Source of the DNA: Acidobacteriota bacterium
GTDB lineage: Bacteria > Acidobacteriota > Vicinamibacteria > Vicinamibacterales > UBA8438
Direction of reading: 5' to 3'
Assembly: GCA_002712885.1 (NCBI GenBank)
Contig: PAUN01000064.1
Location: 55,452-89,252, forward strand
Length of the DNA: 33,801 bases
Below, one piece after another: positions 18,163-27,316 of this stretch. The notes beneath the pieces are model-generated. The model worked only from the letters and a program-made list of their open reading frames with translations, ran no database searches and was not told the origin of the DNA. A program made the position numbers and the translations under genes. Position 1 is the stretch's first letter. Every line of letters begins with the position of its first letter.

Positions 18163-20565
18163 GTGGATTCCTTCACCCCGGCGCAGGCGACGGGACGGGG
18201 GGCGATCGCGATGCGGTGTCTCGCGGTCGGCGTGGCCCTGTCGATCATGCCCACCGTCGCCAGCGCCAAGCAGGCGCCAACCGACGCCGCCATCTTTCGA
18301 ACCGTGCTCGATCGCTACTGCGTGGCCTGTCACAACGAGCGTCTCCTGCGGGGCGCGCTATCCCTCGACGACCTGCGGTCCGACCAGGTTGGGGACCATG
18401 CGGAGGTGTGGGAAAAGGTCCTGCAGAAGCTCCGGACGCAATCGATGCCGCCTCCGGGCCGGCCACGTCCAGGGGAGACGGAGTACGGGCGGCTGTCGGC
18501 CTGGCTGGAAGCCGAGCTCGATTTGGCGGCCGCCGCCACGCCAAATCCTGGACGACCGACTATTCATCGGCTCAATCGACTGGAGTACACGAACGCCATT
18601 CGCGACCTGCTCGGTCTCGAGATCGACGGCGAGGCCCTGTTGCCCGGTGACGACCTCGCCTACGGATTTGACAACAACGCCGACATGCTGACGGTGGCGC
18701 CCGGGCTGCTGGAACGTTACATGTCGGCGGCACGCAAGATTGCCCGTCTGGCGGTGGAAGACCCCTCAGTTGAACCGGACATCGCACGACACGCCATGTC
18801 CACGCTCGACGTGCAGGATGACCGCATGAGTGAAGACCTGCCCTTCGGGTCGAGGGGCGGGATCGCGATTCGCCATCACTTTCCCCTCGACGCGGAGTAT
18901 GTCGTCAGCCTGAGCCTGGCGGGCAACACACGAGAGCCGCAGGAAATCGACGTCCGGCTCGATGGGGCCAGGCTGGCGCTGTTACCGGTTGGGCGCTGGC
19001 CGGCCGAGAGCGGACGTGAGGTTGCGCCGAGGGAGGCAGACGGCACTCTGAGTGTCAGGTTCCCGGCGACGGCCGGTACACACGTGGTCGGGGTCTCGTT
19101 CGTCAAGCGAACGTCGGTCGTCGAAGGCGTCGCTCCGGCCCGGTTACCGGTGTGGACGTTCGGCACTGGTCGTGGATTCGTCGAGCGGATGGCGCTCGAC
19201 AGTGTGGACATCGGAGGGCCGTACTCACCAGACACCATCGGTGGCGGGGCGGGGGGAGCGGAGGACATCGACCCACGGCCGCGTGTGTTCAGCTGTCGAC
19301 CGACGAGTTCGGCGGACGAAGGTCCTTGCGCTGACGAGATTCTTGGGACGTTGGCGCGACGCGCGTATCGGCGGCCGGTCTCGGACGACGATGTTCGGCT
19401 GTTGCGCGAGTTTTTTGCCGTGGGCCGACGTGGCGGGAGCTTCGAGGCCGGCATCCAGCGTGCGCTCGAGATGATGTTGGTCGACCCGGAGTTCTTGTTC
19501 CGTCTCGAGCGCGATCCGGCGGGGACAGCGCCGTCCACGGCCTATCGCCTCAGCGACGTCGAGCTGGCCTCACGACTGTCGTTCTTTCTCTGGAGCAGTA
19601 TCCCGGATGACGAACTGCTGGCGGTGGCCGAAGCGGGGCGTCTCGGGCAGCCTGACGTGCTGGAGGCGCAGGTACGCCGCATGCTCGCCGACGAACGGTC
19701 GACAGTGCTGATGTCGAGTTTTGGGGGACAATGGCTGCATCTGCGCCGGATGCGCACCGTGACGCCGGAGGTCAACGCCTTTCCCGGTTTCGACGACAAC
19801 CTGCGCGACGCGCTGGTGCGTGAGACGGAGTTGTTTCTTGAGGATCAGTTTCGTGACGACCGCAGCGTGGTCGATCTGCTCACCGCCGACTACACGTTCG
19901 TCAACGAGCGACTGGCACGACACTACGGCATCGAGGGTGTCTACGGAAGCCGATTCCGACGGGTGACCTGGACCGACGAGAAGCGCCGGGGACTGTTGGG
20001 GCACGGGAGCATTCTGACCGTCACCTCCTTGGCGACCCGCACGTCTCCCGTTGTCAGAGGCAAGTGGGTGTTGGAGAACATTCTCGGGACCCCGCCGCCG
20101 CCCCCCCCTCCCGACGTGCCGGAGTTGCCAGACCGCGTCGAGAACGGGGTGGTGCAGTCGATGCGGACCCGAATGGAGGCGCATCGCGCGAATCCGGTCT
20201 GCGCGAGCTGTCATTCCCGAATGGACCCACTGGGGTTCGCGCTCGAGCATTTCGACGCGGTCGGGAAGTGGCGGGACACGGAGGCCGAGACCCCGATCGA
20301 TGCGTCGGGCGTGTTGCCAGACGGGATCGCCTTCGACGGGCTCCCGGCCCTGCGCGGAGTGTTGTTCGAGCGACGTGGCGAATTCGTGGAGACGGTCGCC
20401 GACAAGCTGCTGACGTACGCGTTGGGCCGTGGTATCGAGTATTTCGATCGACCGGCGATCCGTGCGATTGTGCGCGAAGCGGAGCGTGACGACTACCGCT
20501 GGTCGTCGCTCATTCTCGCCCTGGTTCGAAGCCAGCCGTTCCAGATGAGGAGATCCGACTCATGA
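18163..20565 (+). CDS. DUF1587/DUF1592/DUF1588/DUF1595/DUF1585 multidomain secreted cytochrome c-like protein (module B)
   Basis: CVACH (18319-18333) and CASCH (20200-20214) heme motifs; 'HRLNRLEYTNAIRDLLGLE'; 'SRLSFFLWSSIPDDELL'; 'PPPPPPPDVPELPD'; alternative ATG start at 18211 (MRCLAVGVALSIMPTVASA). Confidence 0.92.
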   Translation: MDSFTPAQATGRGAIAMRCLAVGVALSIMPTVASAKQAPTDAAIFRTVLDRYCVACHNERLLRGALSLDDLRSDQVGDHAEVWEKVLQKLRTQSMPPPGRPRPGETEYGRLSAWLEAELDLAAAATPNPGRPTIHRLNRLEYTNAIRDLLGLEIDGEALLPGDDLAYGFDNNADMLTVAPGLLERYMSAARKIARLAVEDPSVEPDIARHAMSTLDVQDDRMSEDLPFGSRGGIAIRHHFPLDAEYVVSLSLAGNTREPQEIDVRLDGARLALLPVGRWPAESGREVAPREADGTLSVRFPATAGTHVVGVSFVKRTSVVEGVAPARLPVWTFGTGRGFVERMALDSVDIGGPYSPDTIGGGAGGAEDIDPRPRVFSCRPTSSADEGPCADEILGTLARRAYRRPVSDDDVRLLREFFAVGRRGGSFEAGIQRALEMMLVDPEFLFRLERDPAGTAPSTAYRLSDVELASRLSFFLWSSIPDDELLAVAEAGRLGQPDVLEAQVRRMLADERSTVLMSSFGGQWLHLRRMRTVTPEVNAFPGFDDNLRDALVRETELFLEDQFRDDRSVVDLLTADYTFVNERLARHYGIEGVYGSRFRRVTWTDEKRRGLLGHGSILTVTSLATRTSPVVRGKWVLENILGTPPPPPPPDVPELPDRVENGVVQSMRTRMEAHRANPVCASCHSRMDPLGFALEHFDAVGKWRDTEAETPIDASGVLPDGIAFDGLPALRGVLFERRGEFVETVADKLLTYALGRGIEYFDRPAIRAIVREAERDDYRWSSLILALVRSQPFQMRRSDS

Positions 20566-21920
20566 TCATCACCAAGAAGGCGCTACCCCGGCGCACAGTC
20601 CTGCGTGGTCTCGGGACCGCAATGGCGTTGCCGTTGCTGGACAGTATGGTGCCCGCATTCACGGCTCTGGCTCAGACCGAGGCACGACCGAAGCCTCGAC
20701 TTGGCGTCGTGTATGTGCCACATGGGGCGGTCATGAACAACTGGACCCCCGCGACCCAAGGCACCGGGTTCGAGTTCACCACAATACTCCAGCCCTTATC
20801 CGCGCATCGTGAGCACCTCACTGTGCTGTCCGGACTCGACCACGCGCCAGGGGCGCAGATGCCCGGCGACCCGGCCGGTGGGCACGGTCGCATTACGGGC
20901 GCGTTCTTGACGGGCGTCCACGCCAAACCGACCGAGGGCGCCGACTTCGAGGCGGGCCGGTCGATGGATCAGATTGCGGCCGCGACGTTGGGCCAGCACA
21001 CCCAGCTGGGGTCGCTCGAAGTGGGTATCGGATTGCCGGACTTCGCCGGCGCCTGCGACGCAGGATTCAGTTGCGCGTATATCAGCACGCTCAGTTGGAG
21101 CACACCCACCACGCCGCTCCCTATGGAGAGCAGCCCCCGCGCGGTCTTCGAACGGTTGTTCGGCGACGGCACCAGCACGGACCCGGCGGCTCGACAGGAG
21201 CGGATGACAAAGGACCGGAGCATCCTCGATGCCGTGACCGAGAAGTTGTCACGGCTGCAGGACGGCCTCGGCGCGTCGGACCGGGCCAAACTGACGGACT
21301 ATCTGACGGCGGTCCGCGACATCGAGCGTCGCATCGCACGAGCCGAAGCGGAGGTGGACCGCGAGTTGCCGCTGGTCGACCGGCCGGCCGCCGGGACGCC
21401 AACGTCGTTCGAAGAGCACGTCAAGGTGTTGTTCGATCTGCAAGTCTTGGCCTATCAGACCGACCTGACGCGGGTCATCTCGTTCCTAATGACGCCGGAG
21501 CTCACGGCCCAGACTTACCCGCAGATCGGCGTGCCAGACCCGCACCATGCGTTGTCACATCACGAGAACAATCCAGAGAGCCTGGCGAAGTTGACCAAGC
21601 TCGGCGGGTACCACACCGGGTTGTTTGCCTACTATCTCGACAAGCTGCGCGCCACCCCGGACGGTGACGGCTCGCTCCTGGACCAGGTGATGGTCCTGTA
21701 CGGGAGCGGGATGAGTAACAGCAACCTCCACAATATTCAAGACCTGCCGCTTCTCCTGGCCGGCGGCGGCGCGGGTCAGCTTCGTGCCGGACACCACGTC
21801 CGATACGCGGAGGGCACGCCGCTGACGAATTTATATCTGTCACTGCTGGACAAGCTGGATGTTCCGGTCGAGCGCTTCGGCGACAGCACGGGCCGCCTGC
21901 AGCAGCTAAGCGATCTCTAG
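20562..21920 (+). CDS. DUF1552 domain-containing protein with Tat signal (module B)
   Basis: 'LPRRTVLRGLGTAMALPLLDSMVPAF' leader; ATGA overlap with upstream gene; long conserved blocks shared with 7555-8907. Confidence 0.93.
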   Translation: MIITKKALPRRTVLRGLGTAMALPLLDSMVPAFTALAQTEARPKPRLGVVYVPHGAVMNNWTPATQGTGFEFTTILQPLSAHREHLTVLSGLDHAPGAQMPGDPAGGHGRITGAFLTGVHAKPTEGADFEAGRSMDQIAAATLGQHTQLGSLEVGIGLPDFAGACDAGFSCAYISTLSWSTPTTPLPMESSPRAVFERLFGDGTSTDPAARQERMTKDRSILDAVTEKLSRLQDGLGASDRAKLTDYLTAVRDIERRIARAEAEVDRELPLVDRPAAGTPTSFEEHVKVLFDLQVLAYQTDLTRVISFLMTPELTAQTYPQIGVPDPHHALSHHENNPESLAKLTKLGGYHTGLFAYYLDKLRATPDGDGSLLDQVMVLYGSGMSNSNLHNIQDLPLLLAGGGAGQLRAGHHVRYAEGTPLTNLYLSLLDKLDVPVERFGDSTGRLQQLSDL

Positions 21921-22382
21921 CCTGTGAGGTCGCAGTCGCCGGTCGAGGAGCTACGAGCCGTCACCGTCCCACGAGATTGTTTCGACCAGCGACATTAACA
22001 GAAACCAGCCGAGGTCTGCGCCCCGCCGAACGAAGATCGATCCCGCCACTGTCAAGGTCGTGCTCGGGATGACGCTTCACTACAACGTCAAGTATCTTCT
22101 CGCGGCGGTCCAATTTCTTCGGCACCGCCCTATTTTTCGCTGTACCGCGATGCCAAAGTCCAGCGGGTGTGCCAGTTGTACGTCCAGCCGCCGCGGGGAA
22201 CGACCGTCCTCTGCGTGGACGACGACGGGTCGGCCCTCGCACATCCTGTCGGCGAAAGGCCCGCGCCAGAAATCGGTCAGACGTGGTCGCCGGGTGCCGG
22301 TGGTCGCAGGACGGGCTCGATAGCCGACCGTCCAACCGGTTCGCGTACCCGCCAGACCCTTCTTGAGGCTATAGTAGGCGGC

Positions 22383-23291
22383 ATGCTCAGTAGACGATCG
22401 CTTCTCCTAACCCCCGTGGCGGCGACGCTGGCCCGCGCGGTCAATGCCCAGTCCGCGGCGTCCGGAAAAATGCTGCTGGCGATGCACCAGAACACTACGA
22501 GAGCCGCCGGTTTTCGCGCTTCGATGGAAGGGTGGGCGAGGGCCGGGATCCAATATGTGGAACTCGGTGCCCCACAACTCTCCGCGTTCTTGGAGACCGA
22601 GACGGTGCCGACAGCCCGACGTCTCCTCGGGGATCTCGGTCTGACGCCGGTATCCGCCGCGGTCGTACTGCCGGACATCTGGCTCCCTGGACCAGCCCGG
22701 GCCGATTCACTGGAGGCCTGGAGGCGGGGCTGCGAACAGATGGCGGAGATGGGCCTCCAGAAGGTCTACTCGCCCTCGATCACCAACCGGCCTCTCACGG
22801 CCGACGACTTCGCGGCCACGCCGGACGCTATCTTCGAGGCCGGGGAGATCGCCAAGGCCTTCGACTTGACCGCCATGATCGAGTTCATCCGCACGTCGAC
22901 GCACCTGGCCACGCTGACGTCAGCGCTTCAGATGATTCGCGCCGCCGGCCACCCGAATGTGCGCCCGATGCTCGACTTCTTCCACTTCTGGTCCGGGCTC
23001 AGCAAGTTCGAAGATCTCGACCTGCTGGACCGCGGCGAGCTCGCGCACGCGCACTTTCAAGACGTGCTCGACACCCCTCGGGAACTGATCAACAACGACT
23101 CGCGACTGATTCCCGGCGACGGCATAGCCCCCGTCGTGCGCATTCTCCAGAAGCTGGCCGAGAAGGAGTACGACGGCGCCCTGTCCGTCGAGCTGTTCCG
23201 GTCAGAATGGGTGCGAGGCGACCCGTTCGCGGTAGCCTCAGAAATACGCCCGAAGTGCGAAGCCGTCATGCGGCAGGCCCAGGTCCTGTAG
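22383..23291 (+). CDS. Sugar phosphate isomerase/epimerase-like TIM-barrel protein, exported
   Basis: MLSRRSLLLTPVAATLARAVNAQ Tat-like leader; 'LTPVSAAVVLPDIWLPG', 'VRPMLDFFHFWSGLSKFEDLDLLDRGELAHAHFQDVLDTPRELINNDSRLIPGDGIAPVVRILQKLAEKEYDGALSVELF'. The ORF-track start at 22167 is probably too early. Confidence 0.88.
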   Translation: MLSRRSLLLTPVAATLARAVNAQSAASGKMLLAMHQNTTRAAGFRASMEGWARAGIQYVELGAPQLSAFLETETVPTARRLLGDLGLTPVSAAVVLPDIWLPGPARADSLEAWRRGCEQMAEMGLQKVYSPSITNRPLTADDFAATPDAIFEAGEIAKAFDLTAMIEFIRTSTHLATLTSALQMIRAAGHPNVRPMLDFFHFWSGLSKFEDLDLLDRGELAHAHFQDVLDTPRELINNDSRLIPGDGIAPVVRILQKLAEKEYDGALSVELFRSEWVRGDPFAVASEIRPKCEAVMRQAQVL

Positions 23292-23311
23292 GCACCCACG
23301 GCAATCGCGTG

Positions 23312-25525
23312 ATGACCCGTTCCTCGGCCATGTCGTTGGTCAGATACCTGACACTTCTGCTCATTTGCGTCTCGGCCCCGGTGGTCTCGGCCGATGAGGA
23401 CTTTGCTCGGTTCGTGAACCCGTTCGTGGGCACGGCCGGACACGGCCACACGTTTCCTGGCGCCACCGTGCCGTTCGGGATGGTCCAACTCTCCCCAGAC
23501 ACACGAACGCACGGCTGGGATGCCGCCTCCGGGTATCACGACTCCGATCGCGACATCATCGGATTCAGCCACACTCATCTCAGCGGAACCGGGGGCAATG
23601 ACTACGGCGATATCCTGTTGATGCCGACTGTCGATGACAGGCATCTCAATCCCGGCACGCGTGGACTACCCGACAGCGGCTATCGCTCCAGGTTCCTGAA
23701 GACTGAAGAAGCGGCGTCGCCTGGCTACTACCGCGTACGGTTGCAGGACTACGACGTGCTGGCCGAACTCACGGCCACCACGCGAGTCGGCGTGCACCGA
23801 TATACGTTTCCGGAGACGGGGGAGGCCCGCATCGTGCTGGATCTGCGGCATCGCCGTGGTGAGGCGTGGAGCCACGGGTCGCTCGACGTGGTGAGTTCCA
23901 CAGAAGTGCAAGGATATCGCGTCAGCCGCGGATGGGCGCAGGATCAGCCGGTCTTTTTCTACGCGGAATTCTCACAGCCGTTTACCTACGAGTTGATCGA
24001 TCTCGCGCGGCGCTCGCGCCAGAAGATGGCGGGGAATGACCTGCGCGGGTTGTTCTACTTCGGCCAGCGTCGTCAGGGGCGTCAGATACTCGTCAAGGTG
24101 GGGATTTCTGCCGTGAGTGTAGAGGCGGCGCGACACAATCTGCTGGCGGAGGTAGACCACTGGGACTTTGATCGGGTGCATCGCGAGGCCAGACAGAGCT
24201 GGAATGCGGAGCTGAACAAGATCGCGGTGGAGATGGGGGAGGGCGATGGTGACGACAACCGACGGATGACGGTGTTCTATACCGCTCTGTATCACACCAT
24301 GATCGCGCCCAACACATTCATGGATGTGGACCGGGGGTATCGAGGCATTGACGGTCGGAGGCATGTGGCTGAGAATTTCACCAACTACACCGTCTTCTCG
24401 CTCTGGGATACGTTTCGCGCGCTACACCCGCTGCTCACGATCACGCACCGCGAACTGACGGCCGATCTGGTCGAGACGTTGTTGAATCATTACCGCCACG
24501 GCGGGTCGTTACCCATGTGGGAGCTGTGGGGCAACTACACCGAGACCATGATCGGATATCCGGCCGCACCCGTCATTGTCGATGCCATTCTGAAGGGTAT
24601 CGAGGTAGACACGGCGACGGCATACGCCGCGGTGCGGCACAGCGCCATGCAGGACCATCGAGGGCTCGAAGCCTACAAGCGCCTCGGCTACGTGCCGTCC
24701 GATACCGATCCGGAGTCCGTGTCAAAGACCCTCGAGTATGCCTACGGTGATTGGGTCATCGCGCAGCTCGCGGCACATCTCGGCAAGCAGGTGGACTATC
24801 AGGACTTCTCGAAACGTGCCGAGTTCTATCGTAACGTCTTTGACCGCGAGACCGGGTTCATGCGTCCTCGAGAGACTACGGGTCGTTGGATGCCCGACTT
24901 CGACCCACTGAACAGCGCGCACCGCACGAACGGCTACACGGAGGGCAACGCGTGGCAGTACTCCTGGTTCGTGCCGCACGATGTGCCCGGTCTTGTCCAT
25001 CTGTTTGGCGGGCCCGACGCATTCGAACAGAAGTTGGACCGCTTGTTTACGCTCGACTCGGACGTCGCGGGCGCGCGCTCTGTGGATATTTCCGGCATGA
25101 TCGGGCAGTACGCACACGGGAACGAGCCATCGCACCACATCGCCTATCTCTACAACTACATCGGCAAGCCGCACAAGACGCAGGACCGGGTGCGGCAGAT
25201 CATGGACACTCTGTATGGTCTGGGCGCCGACGGCCTCAGCGGGAACGACGACTGTGGGCAGTTGTCGGCGTGGTTCGTGCTGAGTAGTCTGGGGCTGTAT
25301 CAACTGGCGCCAGGTGACGCGCAGTTCACGCTCGGGAGTCCGCTGGTGCGTGAGGCGGTCATTCAGCTCGAGAACGGCGGGACCTTCGTCATCCGGACCG
25401 ACGGCGACGTCGCGCGCGAGCATCGTGTGGCGCGGGTTCGATTGAACGGTCGCCAGGTGGATGGCCTCTCGATCGCCTACGCCGATCTGATGGCCGGCGG
25501 GGAACTGGTATTCGAATTGGAGTAG
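23312..25525 (+). CDS. GH92 family glycoside hydrolase (alpha-mannosidase-like), secreted
   Basis: 'FVNPFVGTAGHGHTFPGATVPFGMVQLSPDT', 'GFSHTHLSGTGGNDYGDILLMP', 'FSLWDTFRALHPLLTI', 'EGNAWQYSWFVPHDVPGL', 'GLSGNDDCGQLSAWFVLSSLGLYQLAPGDAQFTLGSP'. The ORF-track start at 22532 overlaps the upstream gene out of frame. Confidence 0.95.
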   Translation: MTRSSAMSLVRYLTLLLICVSAPVVSADEDFARFVNPFVGTAGHGHTFPGATVPFGMVQLSPDTRTHGWDAASGYHDSDRDIIGFSHTHLSGTGGNDYGDILLMPTVDDRHLNPGTRGLPDSGYRSRFLKTEEAASPGYYRVRLQDYDVLAELTATTRVGVHRYTFPETGEARIVLDLRHRRGEAWSHGSLDVVSSTEVQGYRVSRGWAQDQPVFFYAEFSQPFTYELIDLARRSRQKMAGNDLRGLFYFGQRRQGRQILVKVGISAVSVEAARHNLLAEVDHWDFDRVHREARQSWNAELNKIAVEMGEGDGDDNRRMTVFYTALYHTMIAPNTFMDVDRGYRGIDGRRHVAENFTNYTVFSLWDTFRALHPLLTITHRELTADLVETLLNHYRHGGSLPMWELWGNYTETMIGYPAAPVIVDAILKGIEVDTATAYAAVRHSAMQDHRGLEAYKRLGYVPSDTDPESVSKTLEYAYGDWVIAQLAAHLGKQVDYQDFSKRAEFYRNVFDRETGFMRPRETTGRWMPDFDPLNSAHRTNGYTEGNAWQYSWFVPHDVPGLVHLFGGPDAFEQKLDRLFTLDSDVAGARSVDISGMIGQYAHGNEPSHHIAYLYNYIGKPHKTQDRVRQIMDTLYGLGADGLSGNDDCGQLSAWFVLSSLGLYQLAPGDAQFTLGSPLVREAVIQLENGGTFVIRTDGDVAREHRVARVRLNGRQVDGLSIAYADLMAGGELVFELE

Positions 25526-25548
25526 TAACGAAAGAGAGTGGATGTGCC

Positions 25549-26406
25549 ATGAAGCTGCATCTGAGGTATCTAGCCGCTCTTTGCGGTCTCGTGCTGGTGA
25601 CCGCCGTGCCGTTGGCCGCCCAGAATCCCGCCTGGACACGTCCGTTCCCCGGGCACCGTGTGATCGGCAACCTGTATGCGGTCGGGACCTACGACCTGGC
25701 AGTCTTTCTGATCACGTCGGACGACGGGCATATTCTGATCAACACGGGGCTGGACGATTCCACTCCGCTCATTCGCGACAACATCGAGTCGCTCGGATTC
25801 CGTCTGGAAGATGTGGAGATCCTGCTCCAAATGCAGTCTCACTGGGACCACACCGCCGCGCTGGCTGAGATCAAGGAGATCACCGGGGCGGAGATGTGGG
25901 CGACGGAGGCTGATGCCCCGGTACTGGAGGACGGCGGATTCAGTGACCCGCACTTCGGCGGCCGGGAGTCGTTCACGCCGGTGTCGGTCGACAAGCTCAT
26001 CAGGGAGGGAGACCTGGTCGAGCTGGGTGACATTCGGTTGACGGTGATGGAGACCCCAGGGCACACCGCGGGCAGTTCGAGCTACACCATGGTGGTGCGA
26101 GAAGGTGGTCGTGACTACAACGTGGCCATCGCGAATATGGGTACCATCAACCCGGGGAAGCAGCTCGTTGCCGACCCCACCTATCTCGGCGTCTCAGACG
26201 ATTTCGCGGCGACGTTTCGCAAGCAGAAAGCGATGGATGTCGACGTCTGGGTTTCGGCCCACGGTTCCCAGTACGGATTGCACGACAAGTATGAGGCGGG
26301 GCAGGGATACAGCCCGGCGACTTTCGTCGACCCCGACGGATTTCTTGCCGCAGTAGAGCGTCTCGAACAAGCCTACCTGGACCAGCTCAGGGATGAACGG
26401 CGTTGA
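25549..26406 (+). CDS. MBL-fold hydrolase resembling subclass B3 metallo-beta-lactamases with Q-x-H-x-D-H motif
   Basis: MKLHLRYLAALCGLVLVTAVPLAAQ signal; 'LLQMQSHWDHTAALAEIKEITGAEMWATEADAPVLEDGG', 'METPGHTAGSSSY', 'VAIANMGTINPGKQL', 'SAHGSQYGLHDKY'. Confidence 0.88.
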   Translation: MKLHLRYLAALCGLVLVTAVPLAAQNPAWTRPFPGHRVIGNLYAVGTYDLAVFLITSDDGHILINTGLDDSTPLIRDNIESLGFRLEDVEILLQMQSHWDHTAALAEIKEITGAEMWATEADAPVLEDGGFSDPHFGGRESFTPVSVDKLIREGDLVELGDIRLTVMETPGHTAGSSSYTMVVREGGRDYNVAIANMGTINPGKQLVADPTYLGVSDDFAATFRKQKAMDVDVWVSAHGSQYGLHDKYEAGQGYSPATFVDPDGFLAAVERLEQAYLDQLRDERR

Positions 26407-26764
26407 CACGATGGTTCGGAGGGGCCGGCTGTCGGAGCCGTCATCGTGACGGTCCCCATGGACCAGATGCGCGGCTCCATGTGCAAATTTGTGACAGACG
26501 GGTCTCACCATGGACGTTCGTGTCCTGCCCGGGGCCTCACTGGATGTCACTAACTGAAGTCCAGCGTGTTAGTTAGCCGGTTCCGACCTCAGGGCTGTCC
26601 TCGGCACGATGGTTGCGTCGATGGTGGTCGTGGCTACGACCTGTGCGTGCTGCGGCCGGCGTGACCAGCACTAGCGCATTCGTTCCATTGGTGGGAGCTG
26701 GTCTCGGTGCCGGCACGTCAACTACGCGTGCCACGGGCTGCTACCGTCGCTGTCGGCCGTGTAG

Positions 26765-27316
26765 ACGAAGCCGTCAGACGAACCGGATCACGACTCGGGC
26801 GCCGCCAACGACGCGGCCCGTCGACGACCGCTGTTCGCGTTCGTTCGGCCTGGTCGCCTCGCGCCCGGACCGACCGGTTCGCGTCCCGACCCGAGACGTC
26901 CGGAGGAGCCGTTTCGGTCCGACCAGACGCCAGACGGTCACTGGTTGGCCGGGGTCGAGGCGGCGTTCAAGGTGGATACGACCGCTGAGGCGGGGACAAC
27001 ACCGTCAGCCCCTATCGCGGCGCAGGCGGGCGGGGGTGGTCGGGGGTCGGCCGGGGAGGGGTCACTCGACCTGGATACGTGGTTCGAACGCGTGGAAGGC
27101 ATGTTCCCACCAGCCGTCGAGCGCGCGTCGATGGCAGACCGCGAGGGCCACTCCGTCGGGGGCCCACGCGCCGACGACCACTGGCTGGCTGGTGTCGAGT
27201 CAACGTATGACGCAGGGCTCATCGCCGATGAGCGACCGACACCTCACAACAGGAGCGCACCGCCGTTATACTGCGTTCATCCGCACGCGTGGTCGCGCAC
27301 GGTAGTCAGGAGAGTG
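26765..27316 (+). other. Open stretch in frame with the downstream gene; possible unrecognised or decayed coding sequence with a W-x3-VE motif three times
   Basis: No stop from 26765 into the 27317 gene; motifs DGHWLAGVEAAF, DTWFERVEGMF and DDHWLAGVESTY have Trp codons at 26942, 27080 and 27182. Confidence 0.35.
27267..27272 (+). promoter_or_regulatory. Candidate -10 element TATACT upstream of the 27317 gene
   Basis: gtTATACTgcg 45 nt before ATG 27317; no convincing -35. Confidence 0.3.

Noticed and set aside
22532-23311. N-terminal extension of the GH92 ORF
   Set aside because: Overlaps the TIM-barrel gene out of frame and translates to Arg-rich nonsense; a signal peptide begins at 23312.
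24722-25639. 305-aa minus-strand ORF
   Set aside because: Shadow of the GH92 coding strand; no domain motif.
26438-26576. Small hairpins (CCGTCA-TCG-TGACGG; CTAACT/AGTTAG)
   Set aside because: Only 6-bp stems without a U-tract; expected by chance in this length.
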